Of a stretch of DNA of 64,000 nucleotides, positions 53,905 through 62,777 are shown in pieces. The DNA is taken from assembly GCF_019511375.1 (NCBI RefSeq), contig NZ_JAEUAO010000001.1, positions 1,364,001 through 1,428,000 of the forward strand, given 5' to 3'. This stretch comes from Rhizobium herbae (GTDB lineage: Bacteria > Pseudomonadota > Alphaproteobacteria > Rhizobiales > Rhizobiaceae). The notes under the pieces are model-generated. The model was given only the letters and a program-made list of their open reading frames with translations, made no database searches and was not told the origin of the DNA. Positions within the stretch are counted from its first letter, which is position 1. Each line of letters begins with the position of its first letter. The position numbers and the translations under genes were made by a program.

Positions 53905-55313
53905 TTGATCGCTTCCGCAAGGCGTCCATACGAACACAATTCATGGTGTTCGCATCTATTCCTGTTCCTTTGATCGTCATCTGTATTATTGCGATTCTAC
54001 CCGAGCCGTTCATTTTCCAAAATGAGAAAATGCTTATGGTCAAAGGCGCTCAAATCGAGTTGCTTGTGAATCAAGTCAGAAGCGCCAGAAATGACGGCGA
54101 AGTCGAGAATCTGGTGAGGGCAAGCGCCTCCAGCGGTCTCGAATTGAAGATTCTGCCATGGAGCGATGTCAGCAGGGAAGCGGCGCGTCAAACGGACGAC
54201 CATCTCATCTCGGACGGACTTCAAGACGTCCTCCCTGCCGATTTAGAAGCGGTAGTCCTTGAGAACACTTCGGATGGCGAGGGACACAGCACACTTGCGG
54301 TGCGCCTTGATGCGCTGCGTGCTCTCGTAATCGGGTTCGCCGGTGCCGATATTTCCCCCTCGTCTTTCAGCGCAGTCGTCGAGTTCATTGCCAAAGCCAA
54401 CATCCTGATGCTGCCGATGCTCCTCCTGGTGCTCTATATAAGTCGCATGGTCACCTCGCCTCTCGTTCGCTTTGCCGACGCGGCAAAGCGCCTGCGTCTT
54501 GACGGCAACGAAGAAGAACAGTTCACCGCCGAGGGCGCCAAGGAACTTCGCACGCTCGCGACGGCGCTCAACAACATGCGTCACCGTATTCGAAAAATGG
54601 TCGATGACCGAACGCGGATGCTGACAGCTGTGAGCCATGATCTTAGGACGCCACTGACACGACTGCGGATGCGCGTGGAGCGCTCGAAGGATCCCGCGTC
54701 CAGGGAAGCGATGCTCGCGGATATCGACAACCTCACCACCATGATCGAGGAAAGCCTCCAATATTTGAGTAGCACCGCTACAGTCGAAGCTTTCCGAAAG
54801 GTCGATATTTCAAGTCTCCTGCGGACGATCACGTGGGAATTTCGCGATCTCGGGCACAATGTAATTTACTGCGGACCTGAGCGGTTTGGATATTTGTGTC
54901 AACATAAAGCTCTCATACGCGCTATCACCAATATCACGGAGAACGCGGTAAGGTTCGGCACGAAGGTGGCTGTCGAACTGCGCAATAGCTCGCAAGGTGG
55001 AGCGGTCATCACTGTGAGCGACAACGGCCCCGGCCTTGAAGAAGGGCTCCAGGATAGAGTCCTGGAGCCCTTCTTCAAGGCCGACGAAGCCCGGTCACGA
55101 GATTCCAACAGCGGTTTTGGACTGGGGCTTTCGATCGCAGACGAAATCCTAAAAAGCCACGGTGGCTCGTTGTTACTTGAGAACATATTGCCGCATGGTC
55201 TGCGAGTAACGATACAATTGCCGCCGGCTCAGCTTGTTCAACGCCGAAGCAGCATGGCAGCCGCTGGGACAGGAGAAGCGCTCGGTCAAAAGGCGCTTGC
55301 CAAGGGGAGCTAG
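53901..55313 (+). CDS. Sensor histidine kinase
   Basis: 470 residues. Two membrane helices (around FASIPVPLIVICIIAIL and NILMLPMLLLVLYISRMV) frame a periplasmic sensor domain of about 140 residues. A HAMP linker follows, then HisKA with AVSHDLRTPLTRLRMR, N box ITNITENAVRFG, G1 DNGPGL and G2 GFGLGLSIADEIL. Partner of the adjacent OmpR-type regulator. The gene contains an exceptional inverted repeat in its ATPase domain (see separate entry). The end carries about 30 non-conserved residues. Confidence 0.93.
   Translation: MIDRFRKASIRTQFMVFASIPVPLIVICIIAILPEPFIFQNEKMLMVKGAQIELLVNQVRSARNDGEVENLVRASASSGLELKILPWSDVSREAARQTDDHLISDGLQDVLPADLEAVVLENTSDGEGHSTLAVRLDALRALVIGFAGADISPSSFSAVVEFIAKANILMLPMLLLVLYISRMVTSPLVRFADAAKRLRLDGNEEEQFTAEGAKELRTLATALNNMRHRIRKMVDDRTRMLTAVSHDLRTPLTRLRMRVERSKDPASREAMLADIDNLTTMIEESLQYLSSTATVEAFRKVDISSLLRTITWEFRDLGHNVIYCGPERFGYLCQHKALIRAITNITENAVRFGTKVAVELRNSSQGGAVITVSDNGPGLEEGLQDRVLEPFFKADEARSRDSNSGFGLGLSIADEILKSHGGSLLLENILPHGLRVTIQLPPAQLVQRRSSMAAAGTGEALGQKALAKGS
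55031..55083. repeat. Perfect 24-bp inverted repeat inside the histidine kinase gene
   Basis: Left arm 55031-55054 (starting CGGCCTTGAAGAAG) is the exact reverse complement of 55060-55083, with the 5-base loop TAGAG. It lies wholly in the coding sequence, over the residues just after the G1 motif, and encodes a sensible kinase segment (LEEGLQDRVLEPFFKAD). A 24-bp perfect stem is far longer than chance dyads at this GC content. In mRNA it would form a very stable hairpin that could stall ribosomes, mask or serve as a processing site. Confidence 0.85.
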
Positions 55314-55498
55314 CCGACCGATTGAGCGGTTCCGGGGCCGCCTGCGGGGGCCAGCGTGACCCTCCTTGCAGATTCCCTGCGTGACTTAGGCGCTTCAACG
55401 CGCGGTCACCGCAGCATAACTTAACATGTCTTAAAACACAGAAATACGTCCTGCGCCTATCTGGGTAAGCGAAACTTCAGCCCTCAGGAGCGAGCCGT

Positions 55499-55810
55499 AT
55501 GTGTATTCGATATCCAAGCCAGGCGGTTGACAGGCTGCTGGAAACAATTGACCTCAGTAGCGTCTACCTCGCCACCCTTATGGGGTGGTCTCTTCCAGTC
55601 TTGCCGTCCTATGTTCTTCTCCCGGCAATCGGACATTCAGGCGTCGCTGACCTTGTTTTGCGTCGTGTTTTCTCCACCGCCAGGGTTGTTGTGGGAATTC
55701 CTGGTCCACACCTCATCGGTAACTGGTGGTTTAGGCACGACCGCTACGCCACGGCGCCAGAAACGACTGGAACGGCTAAAGGGCAGCAAACTTTTGAGGC
55801 AGACCAGTGA
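55499..55810 (+). CDS. Small hypothetical membrane-associated protein
   Basis: 103 residues; AGGAG lies upstream of the ATG. A hydrophobic stretch (VYLATLMGWSLPVLPSYVLL) and a second one around VVVGIPGPHLIGNWWF suggest one or two membrane segments. The stop overlaps the next GTG start, so the pair is coupled. No family is recognised. The 185 bases upstream likely hold the promoter. Confidence 0.6.
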   Translation: MCIRYPSQAVDRLLETIDLSSVYLATLMGWSLPVLPSYVLLPAIGHSGVADLVLRRVFSTARVVVGIPGPHLIGNWWFRHDRYATAPETTGTAKGQQTFEADQ

Positions 55811-56427
55811 GCAATGTTTCGCTTTCCACTGTCCAACTCACCCGCATCAACATCCTTCGAAGCCTCGCATTCTTATATTTCGGCGGTGTCTGTATCAGTC
55901 AGTCGTCCTGGCCGAGCGATGGCTTGGCTCACACGATTTTGGCCTCGGCAGGTCTCGTCGCAACATTTGTCGCGATTTTCGGGCGCATCTGGTCGACGTT
56001 ATACGTGGGCGGACGGAAAAGTGTCACCTTGGTCATGGACGGACCATATTCCATGACGCGCAATCCACTCTACTTCTTCAGTCTGGTGGGGATAGCTGGT
56101 ATCGGGGCGCAAACGGGCAGTATCTTGGCGCTGCTAATTTTCGTCACGACAGCCCTCGTCGTGTTTACGGCAACCGTCGCTCAGGAAGAGAAGTTCCTGC
56201 AGGAGCGTTTTGGAGCAGTCTTTCAAGACTATGTTGCTTCGACACCAAGGCTGCTTCCGAGGCCATCCCTCTGGCGTGACACGGACGAACTGGAAATAAA
56301 GCCCCGAAACTTTCTCAGGACGCTACGGGACGGTTCTATTTTCCTTGTCCCGTGGCCGGTCTTTGAGCTCATCGAAGCCGGACAGGGCAATGGAGTCCTG
56401 CCAGTTCTTGTTCGTCTTCCCTTTTGA
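55807..56427 (+). CDS. Isoprenylcysteine methyltransferase-like (PEMT/ICMT) membrane protein
   Basis: 206 residues from GTG, overlapping the previous gene. Four membrane segments; DGPYSMTRNPLYFFSLVGIA is the S-adenosylmethionine site of the ICMT/phospholipid-methyltransferase family (GPYxxxRNPxY), and the Glu-rich end AQEEKFLQERFGAVFQDY is the usual second motif. It probably methylates a membrane lipid or small substrate. The C-terminal tail after SLWRDTDE is longer than usual. Confidence 0.8.
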   Translation: MSNVSLSTVQLTRINILRSLAFLYFGGVCISQSSWPSDGLAHTILASAGLVATFVAIFGRIWSTLYVGGRKSVTLVMDGPYSMTRNPLYFFSLVGIAGIGAQTGSILALLIFVTTALVVFTATVAQEEKFLQERFGAVFQDYVASTPRLLPRPSLWRDTDELEIKPRNFLRTLRDGSIFLVPWPVFELIEAGQGNGVLPVLVRLPF

Positions 56428-56720
56428 AAAGCGAACCGAAGCATGAAGGCGGTTTCAACCACGACAACAACACGTTTATCGTCATGGCCAGGGCGAATTC
56501 CTCTCTCATCAAGGCACAGACACGCAGCGCGCTGGTGGCCACGTACGTTTATGCTCAAAAAAACGGAATTCGCTTCCGTGTGGCCTCGATCGCTACGCAG
56601 GTGGCCTACAACATGACCGATCCATTCAACACCAACTACATGCGTGCGGTCTACAACCTCGGATACGCAAAAATGGCGAGCAACGCCCTATGGAAAGATA
56701 GGCCCTCGTTTCCGACACGC
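56424..56720 (+). pseudogene. C-terminal remnant of a patatin-like phospholipase
   Basis: The reading SSLIKAQTRSALVATYVYAQ, followed by KNGIRFRVASI and DPFNTNYMRAVYNLGYAKM, resembles the end of rhizobial patatin-like proteins (…TLIKSQ…YxYAQRDGIDFNLAYIP…DPxYMxALFDxGY). No catalytic GXSXG or N-terminus lies upstream; the frame starts at the end of the methyltransferase gene. The DUF3313 lipoprotein that follows is often next to such patatins. Called a remnant from homology by eye. Confidence 0.5.
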
Positions 56721-56788
56721 TCATGGCCACACAGGCAGCGCATTGGCGATAGCCGCACCGGCCTTCCCTCACCCAACAGGAGAACGAC

Positions 56789-57661
56789 ATGTCACATTCC
56801 CGGATCGGCTTGGTAGCCACCCAACCGTGCTATCGACCGATTATGTCCGCTCTCCTTTCGTTGTCGCTTATGTCGATTGTCGCAGGGTGCGCTGCCGTGC
56901 CGCTCGAACAGGCGAATTCGCTGGCATCCTATGACGGTTTGACGTCAAACAACGGGCGTTTGACCAAGGCAAATTATAAGGTCGCTTCAACCGACCTGGT
57001 TACTACCAGAACGATCTACATCGAGCCAACGAAGGTTTCAGGCGCTGCAGCGCAATCCATCAAGAAATTCTCCGATCAGGCCTTGGTGGCGAATGTGATC
57101 AGCCGTGCCCTCTGCGTCGGTGTCAGCGATCGTTTCGCAGTTGTCGAGAGGAAAGAGGATGCGGATCTCGTTGTCCACGCAACCGTCACCCACATCGTGC
57201 CGACCAATGCCACGGTGGCCGGTCTGTCGACTGTAGCTTCACTGGGAGCCAACTTCGTTGTTCCTGTGCCCGTCCCGAGGCTGCCCATGGGACTTGGAGG
57301 TCTTTCGGTGGAGGCCGAGGCAACGACGAGGGACGGCAAACAAGTGGGTGCGATGGTATGGGCCAAGGGAGCAAACTTCGTGACCACCAATGCGCGCGTT
57401 TCGCAGATTGGAGATGCCTATTCACTTGCGGCGAGCTTCGGCAGTGATTTTTCCAAGATGCTCGTCACTGGCAAGACGCCTTTCAGGGGGCTCCCAAAAA
57501 TCCCGTCCGGGCAGAGAATCAAATCCGGTCTTGGTGGAAAACCGAAATACCCCGCTTGCGAGAAATTTGGCCGGTCGCCCGGTCTGATAGACTTTGCAGC
57601 CTCTCAGGTCGGGATGCCGCCGTCCTGGACCGACAAACAGCCTCCGGCCCAGAGCCAGTAG
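56789..57661 (+). CDS. DUF3313-family lipoprotein
   Basis: 290 residues; AGGAG precedes the ATG. A long n-region (MSHSRIGLVATQPCYRPI) precedes the hydrophobic core and the lipobox SIVAGC, so the protein is lipid-anchored. NYKVASTDLVTTRTIYIEPT and FAVVERKEDADLVVHATVTH are typical of DUF3313, which has unknown function. The C-terminus is Pro- and Gln-rich. Confidence 0.75.
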   Translation: MSHSRIGLVATQPCYRPIMSALLSLSLMSIVAGCAAVPLEQANSLASYDGLTSNNGRLTKANYKVASTDLVTTRTIYIEPTKVSGAAAQSIKKFSDQALVANVISRALCVGVSDRFAVVERKEDADLVVHATVTHIVPTNATVAGLSTVASLGANFVVPVPVPRLPMGLGGLSVEAEATTRDGKQVGAMVWAKGANFVTTNARVSQIGDAYSLAASFGSDFSKMLVTGKTPFRGLPKIPSGQRIKSGLGGKPKYPACEKFGRSPGLIDFAASQVGMPPSWTDKQPPAQSQ

Positions 57662-57739
57662 AAACGAGACGACGAGCAAATGCTTCAAGTCTCCAAGAAC
57701 TGCGTCGCACCGAGGCGCCGGTTTTTCCCACGGTTGGGG

Positions 57740-57901
57740 CGCCTATGCCGAATTCGCTGAAAGTCGGAAAGGTCAGCTGAAACCGGGCTTCGTCGCCTCG
57801 TCGTCTGCGACCATGATCTTCAGGCCATCGAACCCGACGAGTTGGTCACTGTCGCTCCACGCTACACCATCTGTGAGGGGCGGCTCACCTACGCAGCGTG
57901 A
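57740..57901 (+). pseudogene. C-terminal remnant of an amidohydrolase (frameshifted)
   Basis: Reads GWGAYAEFAESRKGQLKPGF, then after a small deletion near 57,795-57,800 continues in another frame as LVVCDHDLQAIEPDEL to TICEGRLTYAA and a stop. This is the stereotyped end of YtcJ-type amidohydrolases (AYA.FAE..KGSL.PGK.ADLVVLD.D…I.PDE…T.V.GR). The rest of the gene is absent. The remaining bases to the GntR gene hold nothing else clear. Confidence 0.7.
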
Positions 57902-57976
57902 GCGGCAGCACACGCGCCCTAACCGTGAACTTGAGTTCGGGGAGCTTGACGACCGAGAGAGTGTATGATTGGATAA

Positions 57977-58699
57977 ATGGATACAAAAATATTTCGGTGC
58001 TCCATGCCCTCTTCCTTCTCCGCAGAACTCCGCGCTTCCGCCACCGCAGAGGAGGAGGCGTATCGCCACATCCAGCGTGCTCTCCGACTTGGCCGCTACA
58101 AGCCGGGCGATCGTTTAATTCCTGAGGACATCGCAGCCGAGATTGGCATGAGCCGCATGCCGGTGCGAGAGGCGTTCCGGCGGCTGGCTTCCGACGGGCT
58201 CGTGGTTCTGCGGCCCAATCGCGGCTGCATCGTCGCCGGGCTCACCGTTGATGAACTCTACGAGACTTTCGAAATGCGTTCCGTGCTGGAGGGGCTTGCC
58301 GTCAGATTGGCAATGCCACGGATCGATGAGGACGAACTTGAAGAACTCGAGCGCCTCCTCGAGCGCATGGAACGTGCAGGCAGGAGTGGCAGCAATGACT
58401 GGGTGGTTCGGCACCAGGAATTTCACGGCAGGATATGTGCGCTGAGCCAAAGGCCCAAGCTCATGCACCAGATCGCGGCACTGCACGCGGTAATCGAACC
58501 CTATATGCGCATCTGGTTCGACTATGTCGAAAAGCCGCTGTCCGCCCGCGACGAGCATGCCGCATTGATCGCGGCCTTGCGCTCCGGCGATGCGCGTCAT
58601 GCCGAACAGGTGATGCAGGATCATATTCTCGACACGGCTCCGATACTGGTCGAGTTCGTGACTCCGAGCCGGCGACAAACGCCGGCCGGAGAGAAATAG
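57977..58699 (+). CDS. GntR/FadR-family transcriptional regulator
   Basis: 240 residues. N-terminal winged helix: AYRHIQRALRLGRYKPGDRL, then IAAEIGMSRMPVREAFRRLA. C-terminal FCD domain with the metal-binding His triad in HQEFHGRI, a His in the helix HQIAALHAV and DEHAALIAALRSGD. A dyad TGTAT…ATACA spans 57961-57984 around the start and could be an autoregulatory operator. A Met at 58004 is an alternative start. Likely controls the amino-acid uptake and gamma-glutamyl operon downstream. Confidence 0.9.
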   Translation: MDTKIFRCSMPSSFSAELRASATAEEEAYRHIQRALRLGRYKPGDRLIPEDIAAEIGMSRMPVREAFRRLASDGLVVLRPNRGCIVAGLTVDELYETFEMRSVLEGLAVRLAMPRIDEDELEELERLLERMERAGRSGSNDWVVRHQEFHGRICALSQRPKLMHQIAALHAVIEPYMRIWFDYVEKPLSARDEHAALIAALRSGDARHAEQVMQDHILDTAPILVEFVTPSRRQTPAGEK

Positions 58700-58771
58700 C
58701 TTCAAACCGGCAAGGAGACCGGGTGCAGGCGGCGGGAACAGCTAGATCAGCGTTACAAAAGGGGAACTGAC

Positions 58772-59623
58772 ATGAAAATTCATCGACTGGCCGCGGTTGC
58801 GGCTGTACTTGGTATGCTCGGCTTTGGCCAGACCGCCCTCGCACAGGACGCTCCAAAGGCGATTACCATCGCCACCGAAGGCGCCTATGCGCCCTGGAAC
58901 TTCACCACAGCCGACGGCAAGCTCGACGGTCTGGAGATCGAACTGGCCAATGACCTCTGCACGCGCATGAAGATCAAATGCGCGATCATCGCGCAGAACT
59001 GGGACGGGCTCATTCCGTCGTTGCAGGTCGGCAAGTTCGACCTGATCATGGCGGGCATGTTCATCACGCCCAAGCGGCTCGAGACCATAGACTTTACCCA
59101 GCCCTACGCGGTCGATCCGGGTGGGTTCGCTGTCGCCAAGGACAGCGAGCTCGGCAAGCTCGGTCTTTCCGCGGAAAAATTCAATCTGGGCGACGAGGCT
59201 GCATCCATGGCCGCGATCGAGAAGCTGAAGCCGATGCTGAAGGGCAAGGTGGTCGGCGCACAATCGGCCACGATGATGCTCGAGTTCGTGAAGAAATATT
59301 TCGGCGACACGGTGGAGATCCGCGAGTACAAGACGACCGAGCAACATGACCTCGACCTCGCCGCGGGCCGGATCGACGCGCTCTTCGCGCAGCAGACGGC
59401 GCTCGCCGCAACACTCTCGAAACCCGAATTTGCCGATTACACCTTGGCCGGACCCGGCTTTGTCGGCGGCATGTTCGGATTGGGAACGGGCGCTGGCCTG
59501 CGCAAGGAAGACACCAAGCTCAAGGAGATGTTGAACGCGGCAATCGACGAGGCGATCGCCGATGGCACCATCAAGCGTATCTCGGAGAAATGGGTGAAGA
59601 CGGATGTGACGCCGGTCAAGTAG
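58772..59623 (+). CDS. Amino-acid ABC transporter substrate-binding protein
   Basis: 283 residues, GGGGAACTG upstream. Signal peptide ends near ALAQDAP. Family 3 solute-binding protein: ITIATEGAYAPWNFTTADGK, GLEIELANDLCTRMKIKC, WDGLIPSLQVGKFDLIMAGM and FTQPY. Binds a polar or basic amino acid or an opine-like compound in the periplasm. First gene of the operon, separated from the permease by a stem-loop. Confidence 0.92.
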   Translation: MKIHRLAAVAAVLGMLGFGQTALAQDAPKAITIATEGAYAPWNFTTADGKLDGLEIELANDLCTRMKIKCAIIAQNWDGLIPSLQVGKFDLIMAGMFITPKRLETIDFTQPYAVDPGGFAVAKDSELGKLGLSAEKFNLGDEAASMAAIEKLKPMLKGKVVGAQSATMMLEFVKKYFGDTVEIREYKTTEQHDLDLAAGRIDALFAQQTALAATLSKPEFADYTLAGPGFVGGMFGLGTGAGLRKEDTKLKEMLNAAIDEAIADGTIKRISEKWVKTDVTPVK

Positions 59624-59648
59624 GCGCGGGCGGACCTGTCCGGCGGAG

Positions 59649-59669
59649 CGGCGCGAGCCGTTTGCGCCG
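59649..59669 (+). terminator. Stem-loop between binding-protein and permease genes
   Basis: CGGCGC (59649-59654) pairs with GCGCCG (59664-59669) over a 9-base loop in the 74-base gap between the two genes. Without a T-run it is likely a stability or attenuation element giving more binding protein than permease. Confidence 0.35.
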
Positions 59670-59697
59670 GGCAGCGCGCTGAAAGGCTATGACGTAG

Positions 59698-60411
59698 ATG
59701 ACACATTTTATGCATCTCTTGGGCCTGGAACAGGGCGGCTGGGGCGCCGCTCTGCTTCTCGCATCCGGTGTTACGCTTGCGCTGTCCGTTCTCGGATTTC
59801 TCCTAGGCGCGGTCTTCGGTGCCGCAGCCGCCGCGGGGCGGGCCTCTTCCCGCCGCATCCCCGCCTGGCTCGCCCATGTCTACGGCACCGTATTCCGCGG
59901 TGTGCCAGACCTGCTGACGATCTACCTGCTCTACTACGGCGGCAGCATCGCCCTGACACAGATTGGCAAGTTTTTTGGCAGCGCCGGCTTTGTCGGACTG
60001 CCGACTTTTGCTACCGGTGTCCTGGCGATCGGGGTCATATCGGGCGCCTATCAGGGGGAGGTCTATCGCGGCGCCTTCCAGGCCGTGGATCGCGGCCAGT
60101 TCGATGCCTGCAAGGCGCTCGGCCTCAACCGATCGCAATCGCTGCGCCTCGTCATAGTGCCGCAACTCATGCGCCACGCCCTACCGGGGCTCGGCAATGT
60201 CTGGCAGCTCGTACTGAAGGACTCGGCGCTGATCTCCGTCATCGGCCTCGTCGAACTGATGCGGCAGGCGCAGATCGGCGCCGGCTCCACGCGGGAGCCC
60301 TTCATCTTCTATGTTGCCGCCGCGGTGCTCTACTTCGTTATCGCCGCCGTGACCGCTTCCGTCTTCCGTTATGGCGAGGCGCGGGCCTGGAGAGGCATGG
60401 TCCACGCATGA
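59698..60411 (+). CDS. Amino-acid ABC transporter permease (first)
   Basis: 237 residues, about five membrane helices. TVFRGVPDLLTIYLLYYGGS and the EAA loop FDACKALGLNRSQSLRLVIV are the HisQ/M family signatures (RGxP and GLxxxQ). It ends with an ATGA overlap into the second permease. Forms half of the membrane channel. Confidence 0.93.
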   Translation: MTHFMHLLGLEQGGWGAALLLASGVTLALSVLGFLLGAVFGAAAAAGRASSRRIPAWLAHVYGTVFRGVPDLLTIYLLYYGGSIALTQIGKFFGSAGFVGLPTFATGVLAIGVISGAYQGEVYRGAFQAVDRGQFDACKALGLNRSQSLRLVIVPQLMRHALPGLGNVWQLVLKDSALISVIGLVELMRQAQIGAGSTREPFIFYVAAAVLYFVIAAVTASVFRYGEARAWRGMVHA

Positions 60412-61100
60412 TCGACTTCGTCTTCTTTCTCGAGATCATTCCCGTCCTGCTCGCTGGCCTGCCGTTGACCCTGCAGTTGACCGCAGCCTCGATGGGCATC
60501 GGCTTCCTGCTGGCTCTGCTGCTCGCGCTCGCCCAACAGGGAAATAACCGGATCGTGGTCTGGCCCATCCGGGCCTTCGTCGCGGTCTTTCGCGGAACAC
60601 CCCTGCTGGTGCAGATCTTTCTTATTTATTACGGCCTCGGCCAGTTTCGGCCGTGGCTTCAGTCGATCGGGATCTGGTCGCTGTTCCGCGAGCCCTACTG
60701 GTGCGCCATCGTCGCGCTCAGTCTCAATGAAGCTGCCTATGGAAGCGAGATCCTGCGCGGCGCGATAAAGTCTGTGCCGCGCGGCCTGGTTGAGGCAGCG
60801 ACAGCCTCCGGCATGTCGAAGCTGCTCACGCTGCGCCTGATCATACTGCCTCTGGCGCTGCGCCAGGCGATCCCGAACTACAGCAACGAGATCATCCTCA
60901 TGGTCAAGGGCACGTCTGTGGCCTCGATCATCACCCTGATGGAAGTCACCGGCATCGCTCAAGACCTGATTTCGCAAACCTATCGCGCCGTCGAGGTCTT
61001 CGTGGCCGCCGGCGCGCTCTATCTCACCCTCAACTTTGCAATCATCTCGGCGCTGAATGCCCTCGAAACCCGGCTTACGCCGTATCGGGCGAGAGCCTGA
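60408..61100 (+). CDS. Amino-acid ABC transporter permease (second)
   Basis: 230 residues, HisM type. AVFRGTPLLVQIFLIYYGLG and LVEAATASGMSKLLTLRLII are diagnostic. The partner of the preceding permease. No ATPase gene follows in the window, so the energising subunit must lie beyond 64,000 or be shared from another locus. Confidence 0.93.
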   Translation: MIDFVFFLEIIPVLLAGLPLTLQLTAASMGIGFLLALLLALAQQGNNRIVVWPIRAFVAVFRGTPLLVQIFLIYYGLGQFRPWLQSIGIWSLFREPYWCAIVALSLNEAAYGSEILRGAIKSVPRGLVEAATASGMSKLLTLRLIILPLALRQAIPNYSNEIILMVKGTSVASIITLMEVTGIAQDLISQTYRAVEVFVAAGALYLTLNFAIISALNALETRLTPYRARA

Positions 61101-61138
61101 GACAGGCCCTGCCGACAATGACCAGGAGAACGAACCAA

Positions 61139-62731
61139 ATGCGCAACTTCGAGAAGCCGACGCGATCCGTTGCCGTGTCGCGCCACGCGATGGCGGCGAC
61201 CTCGCACCCTTCGGCAACGCTTGCGGCGCTGCAGGTCATGGAGGCTGGCGGCAATGCCATGGATGCTGCCATCGCCGCCTGCGCGGTGCAATGCGTCGTC
61301 GAACCGGGCTCGACCGGCATCGGCGGCGACTGTTTTGCGCTCTATGCGCCCGACGGGTCGGACAAGGTCATTGCCTATAATGGCTCGGGCCGCACGCCGG
61401 CCGCGCTGACGGCCGAATGGTTCGAGGAGCGAGGGCTGACAGAGGTCCCACGCCAGTCGCCCTCGGCGGTAACAATACCCGGGGCGATCGACGCATGGAC
61501 ACGCCTGCACGCCGATCACGGTCGGCTCTCTTTTGCTGACGTCCTTGCACCGGCCATCCGATTTGCCGAAGAAGGCTATGCGATCACGCCGCGGGTCCAT
61601 CGCGACTGGTCGATGGAGCAAGAGCTGCTTGCCGCCGACGCGACGGCAGCGCGGATCTTCCTTCCCGGCGGGCGGGTCCCAAGGATCGGCGAAGTGCACA
61701 GGCAGCCGGAACTGGCGGAAACCCTGAAGCGCATCGCTGCCGAGGGTCGCGACGGCTTCTATAGCGGCCCAGTCGCCGAGGACATGGTCGCCTATCTGCG
61801 TTCTCTGGGCGGGCTCCACACGATGGATGACTTCGCCGAGGCGCGCGGCGAATATGTAACCCCGGTCACCACCGACTTTCGCGGCTATACGATTCACGAA
61901 TGCCCGCCCAACGGCCAGGGCATCATCGCACTCCTGATCCTCAACATCCTGAGCCGCTTCGAAGCCAAGGGTAACCCGCAATCGCCGGACCGGCTGCACA
62001 TCGAGATCGAGGCGACGCGGCTTGCCTATGCCGCCCGCGACGCCTGGATCGCCGATCCGGACAAGGCGGAAGTACCGGTGGACCAATTACTCTCGGACGC
62101 GCTGGCCGGCCGGCTTGCGGCAATGATCGATCTTAACAAAGCGCTAACCGACCTGCCGCCGTTCGAAATGCCGCTTCATCGCGACACCGTCTATATCTCG
62201 GTCGTCGACCGCGACCGCAATGCCGTGAGCTTCATCAACTCGATCTTCGACAGTTTCGGCACCGGCCTTGTCGCACCCCGCTCGGGCGTTATCCTGCACA
62301 ATCGAGGCCAGAGCTTCTCGCTCAAGCCGGGTCACCCGAACCGTGTCGGCCCCTCGAAGCGGCCGTTGCACACGATCATCCCGGGCATGGTGACCCGCAA
62401 CGGCCGGGTGGAGATGCCCTTCGGCGTGATGGGCGGCTATTATCAGGCACTGGGCCATGCCCACCTGATCTCCAAGATCCTCGATTACGGCATGGACATG
62501 CAGGAGGCGATCGACCTGCCGCGCGTGATGCCGACATCCGATGGCACGAGGGTGGAGGCCGAACACACGATCGACGGCGCAACGAAGGCGGAACTCGAAC
62601 GGCGGGGCTTCACCTTCTCTCCGGCGGAGGACCCGATCGGCGGAGCACAGGCGATCCGCATCGACTGGGAGAACGGAACCCTGATCGGCGCGTCGGAACC
62701 ACGGAAAGACGGAATAGCGCTGGGAATCTGA
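61139..62731 (+). CDS. ggt: Gamma-glutamyltransferase family protein
   Basis: 530 residues from MRNFEKPTRSV, AGGAG nine bases upstream. The nucleophilic Thr lies in HRDTVYISVVDRD, where auto-cleavage yields small and large subunits; FINSIFDSFGTGLV and GGYYQALGHAHLISKI belong to the small subunit. No signal peptide is visible, so it may act in the cytoplasm, unlike periplasmic GGT of E. coli. Likely hydrolyses or transfers gamma-glutamyl groups from compounds imported by the operon. Confidence 0.9.
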   Translation: MRNFEKPTRSVAVSRHAMAATSHPSATLAALQVMEAGGNAMDAAIAACAVQCVVEPGSTGIGGDCFALYAPDGSDKVIAYNGSGRTPAALTAEWFEERGLTEVPRQSPSAVTIPGAIDAWTRLHADHGRLSFADVLAPAIRFAEEGYAITPRVHRDWSMEQELLAADATAARIFLPGGRVPRIGEVHRQPELAETLKRIAAEGRDGFYSGPVAEDMVAYLRSLGGLHTMDDFAEARGEYVTPVTTDFRGYTIHECPPNGQGIIALLILNILSRFEAKGNPQSPDRLHIEIEATRLAYAARDAWIADPDKAEVPVDQLLSDALAGRLAAMIDLNKALTDLPPFEMPLHRDTVYISVVDRDRNAVSFINSIFDSFGTGLVAPRSGVILHNRGQSFSLKPGHPNRVGPSKRPLHTIIPGMVTRNGRVEMPFGVMGGYYQALGHAHLISKILDYGMDMQEAIDLPRVMPTSDGTRVEAEHTIDGATKAELERRGFTFSPAEDPIGGAQAIRIDWENGTLIGASEPRKDGIALGI

Positions 62732-62777
62732 GGATTTCGGCCCTCAAAACTAGGTTGCACCAGCTTGAAGGAACGAT

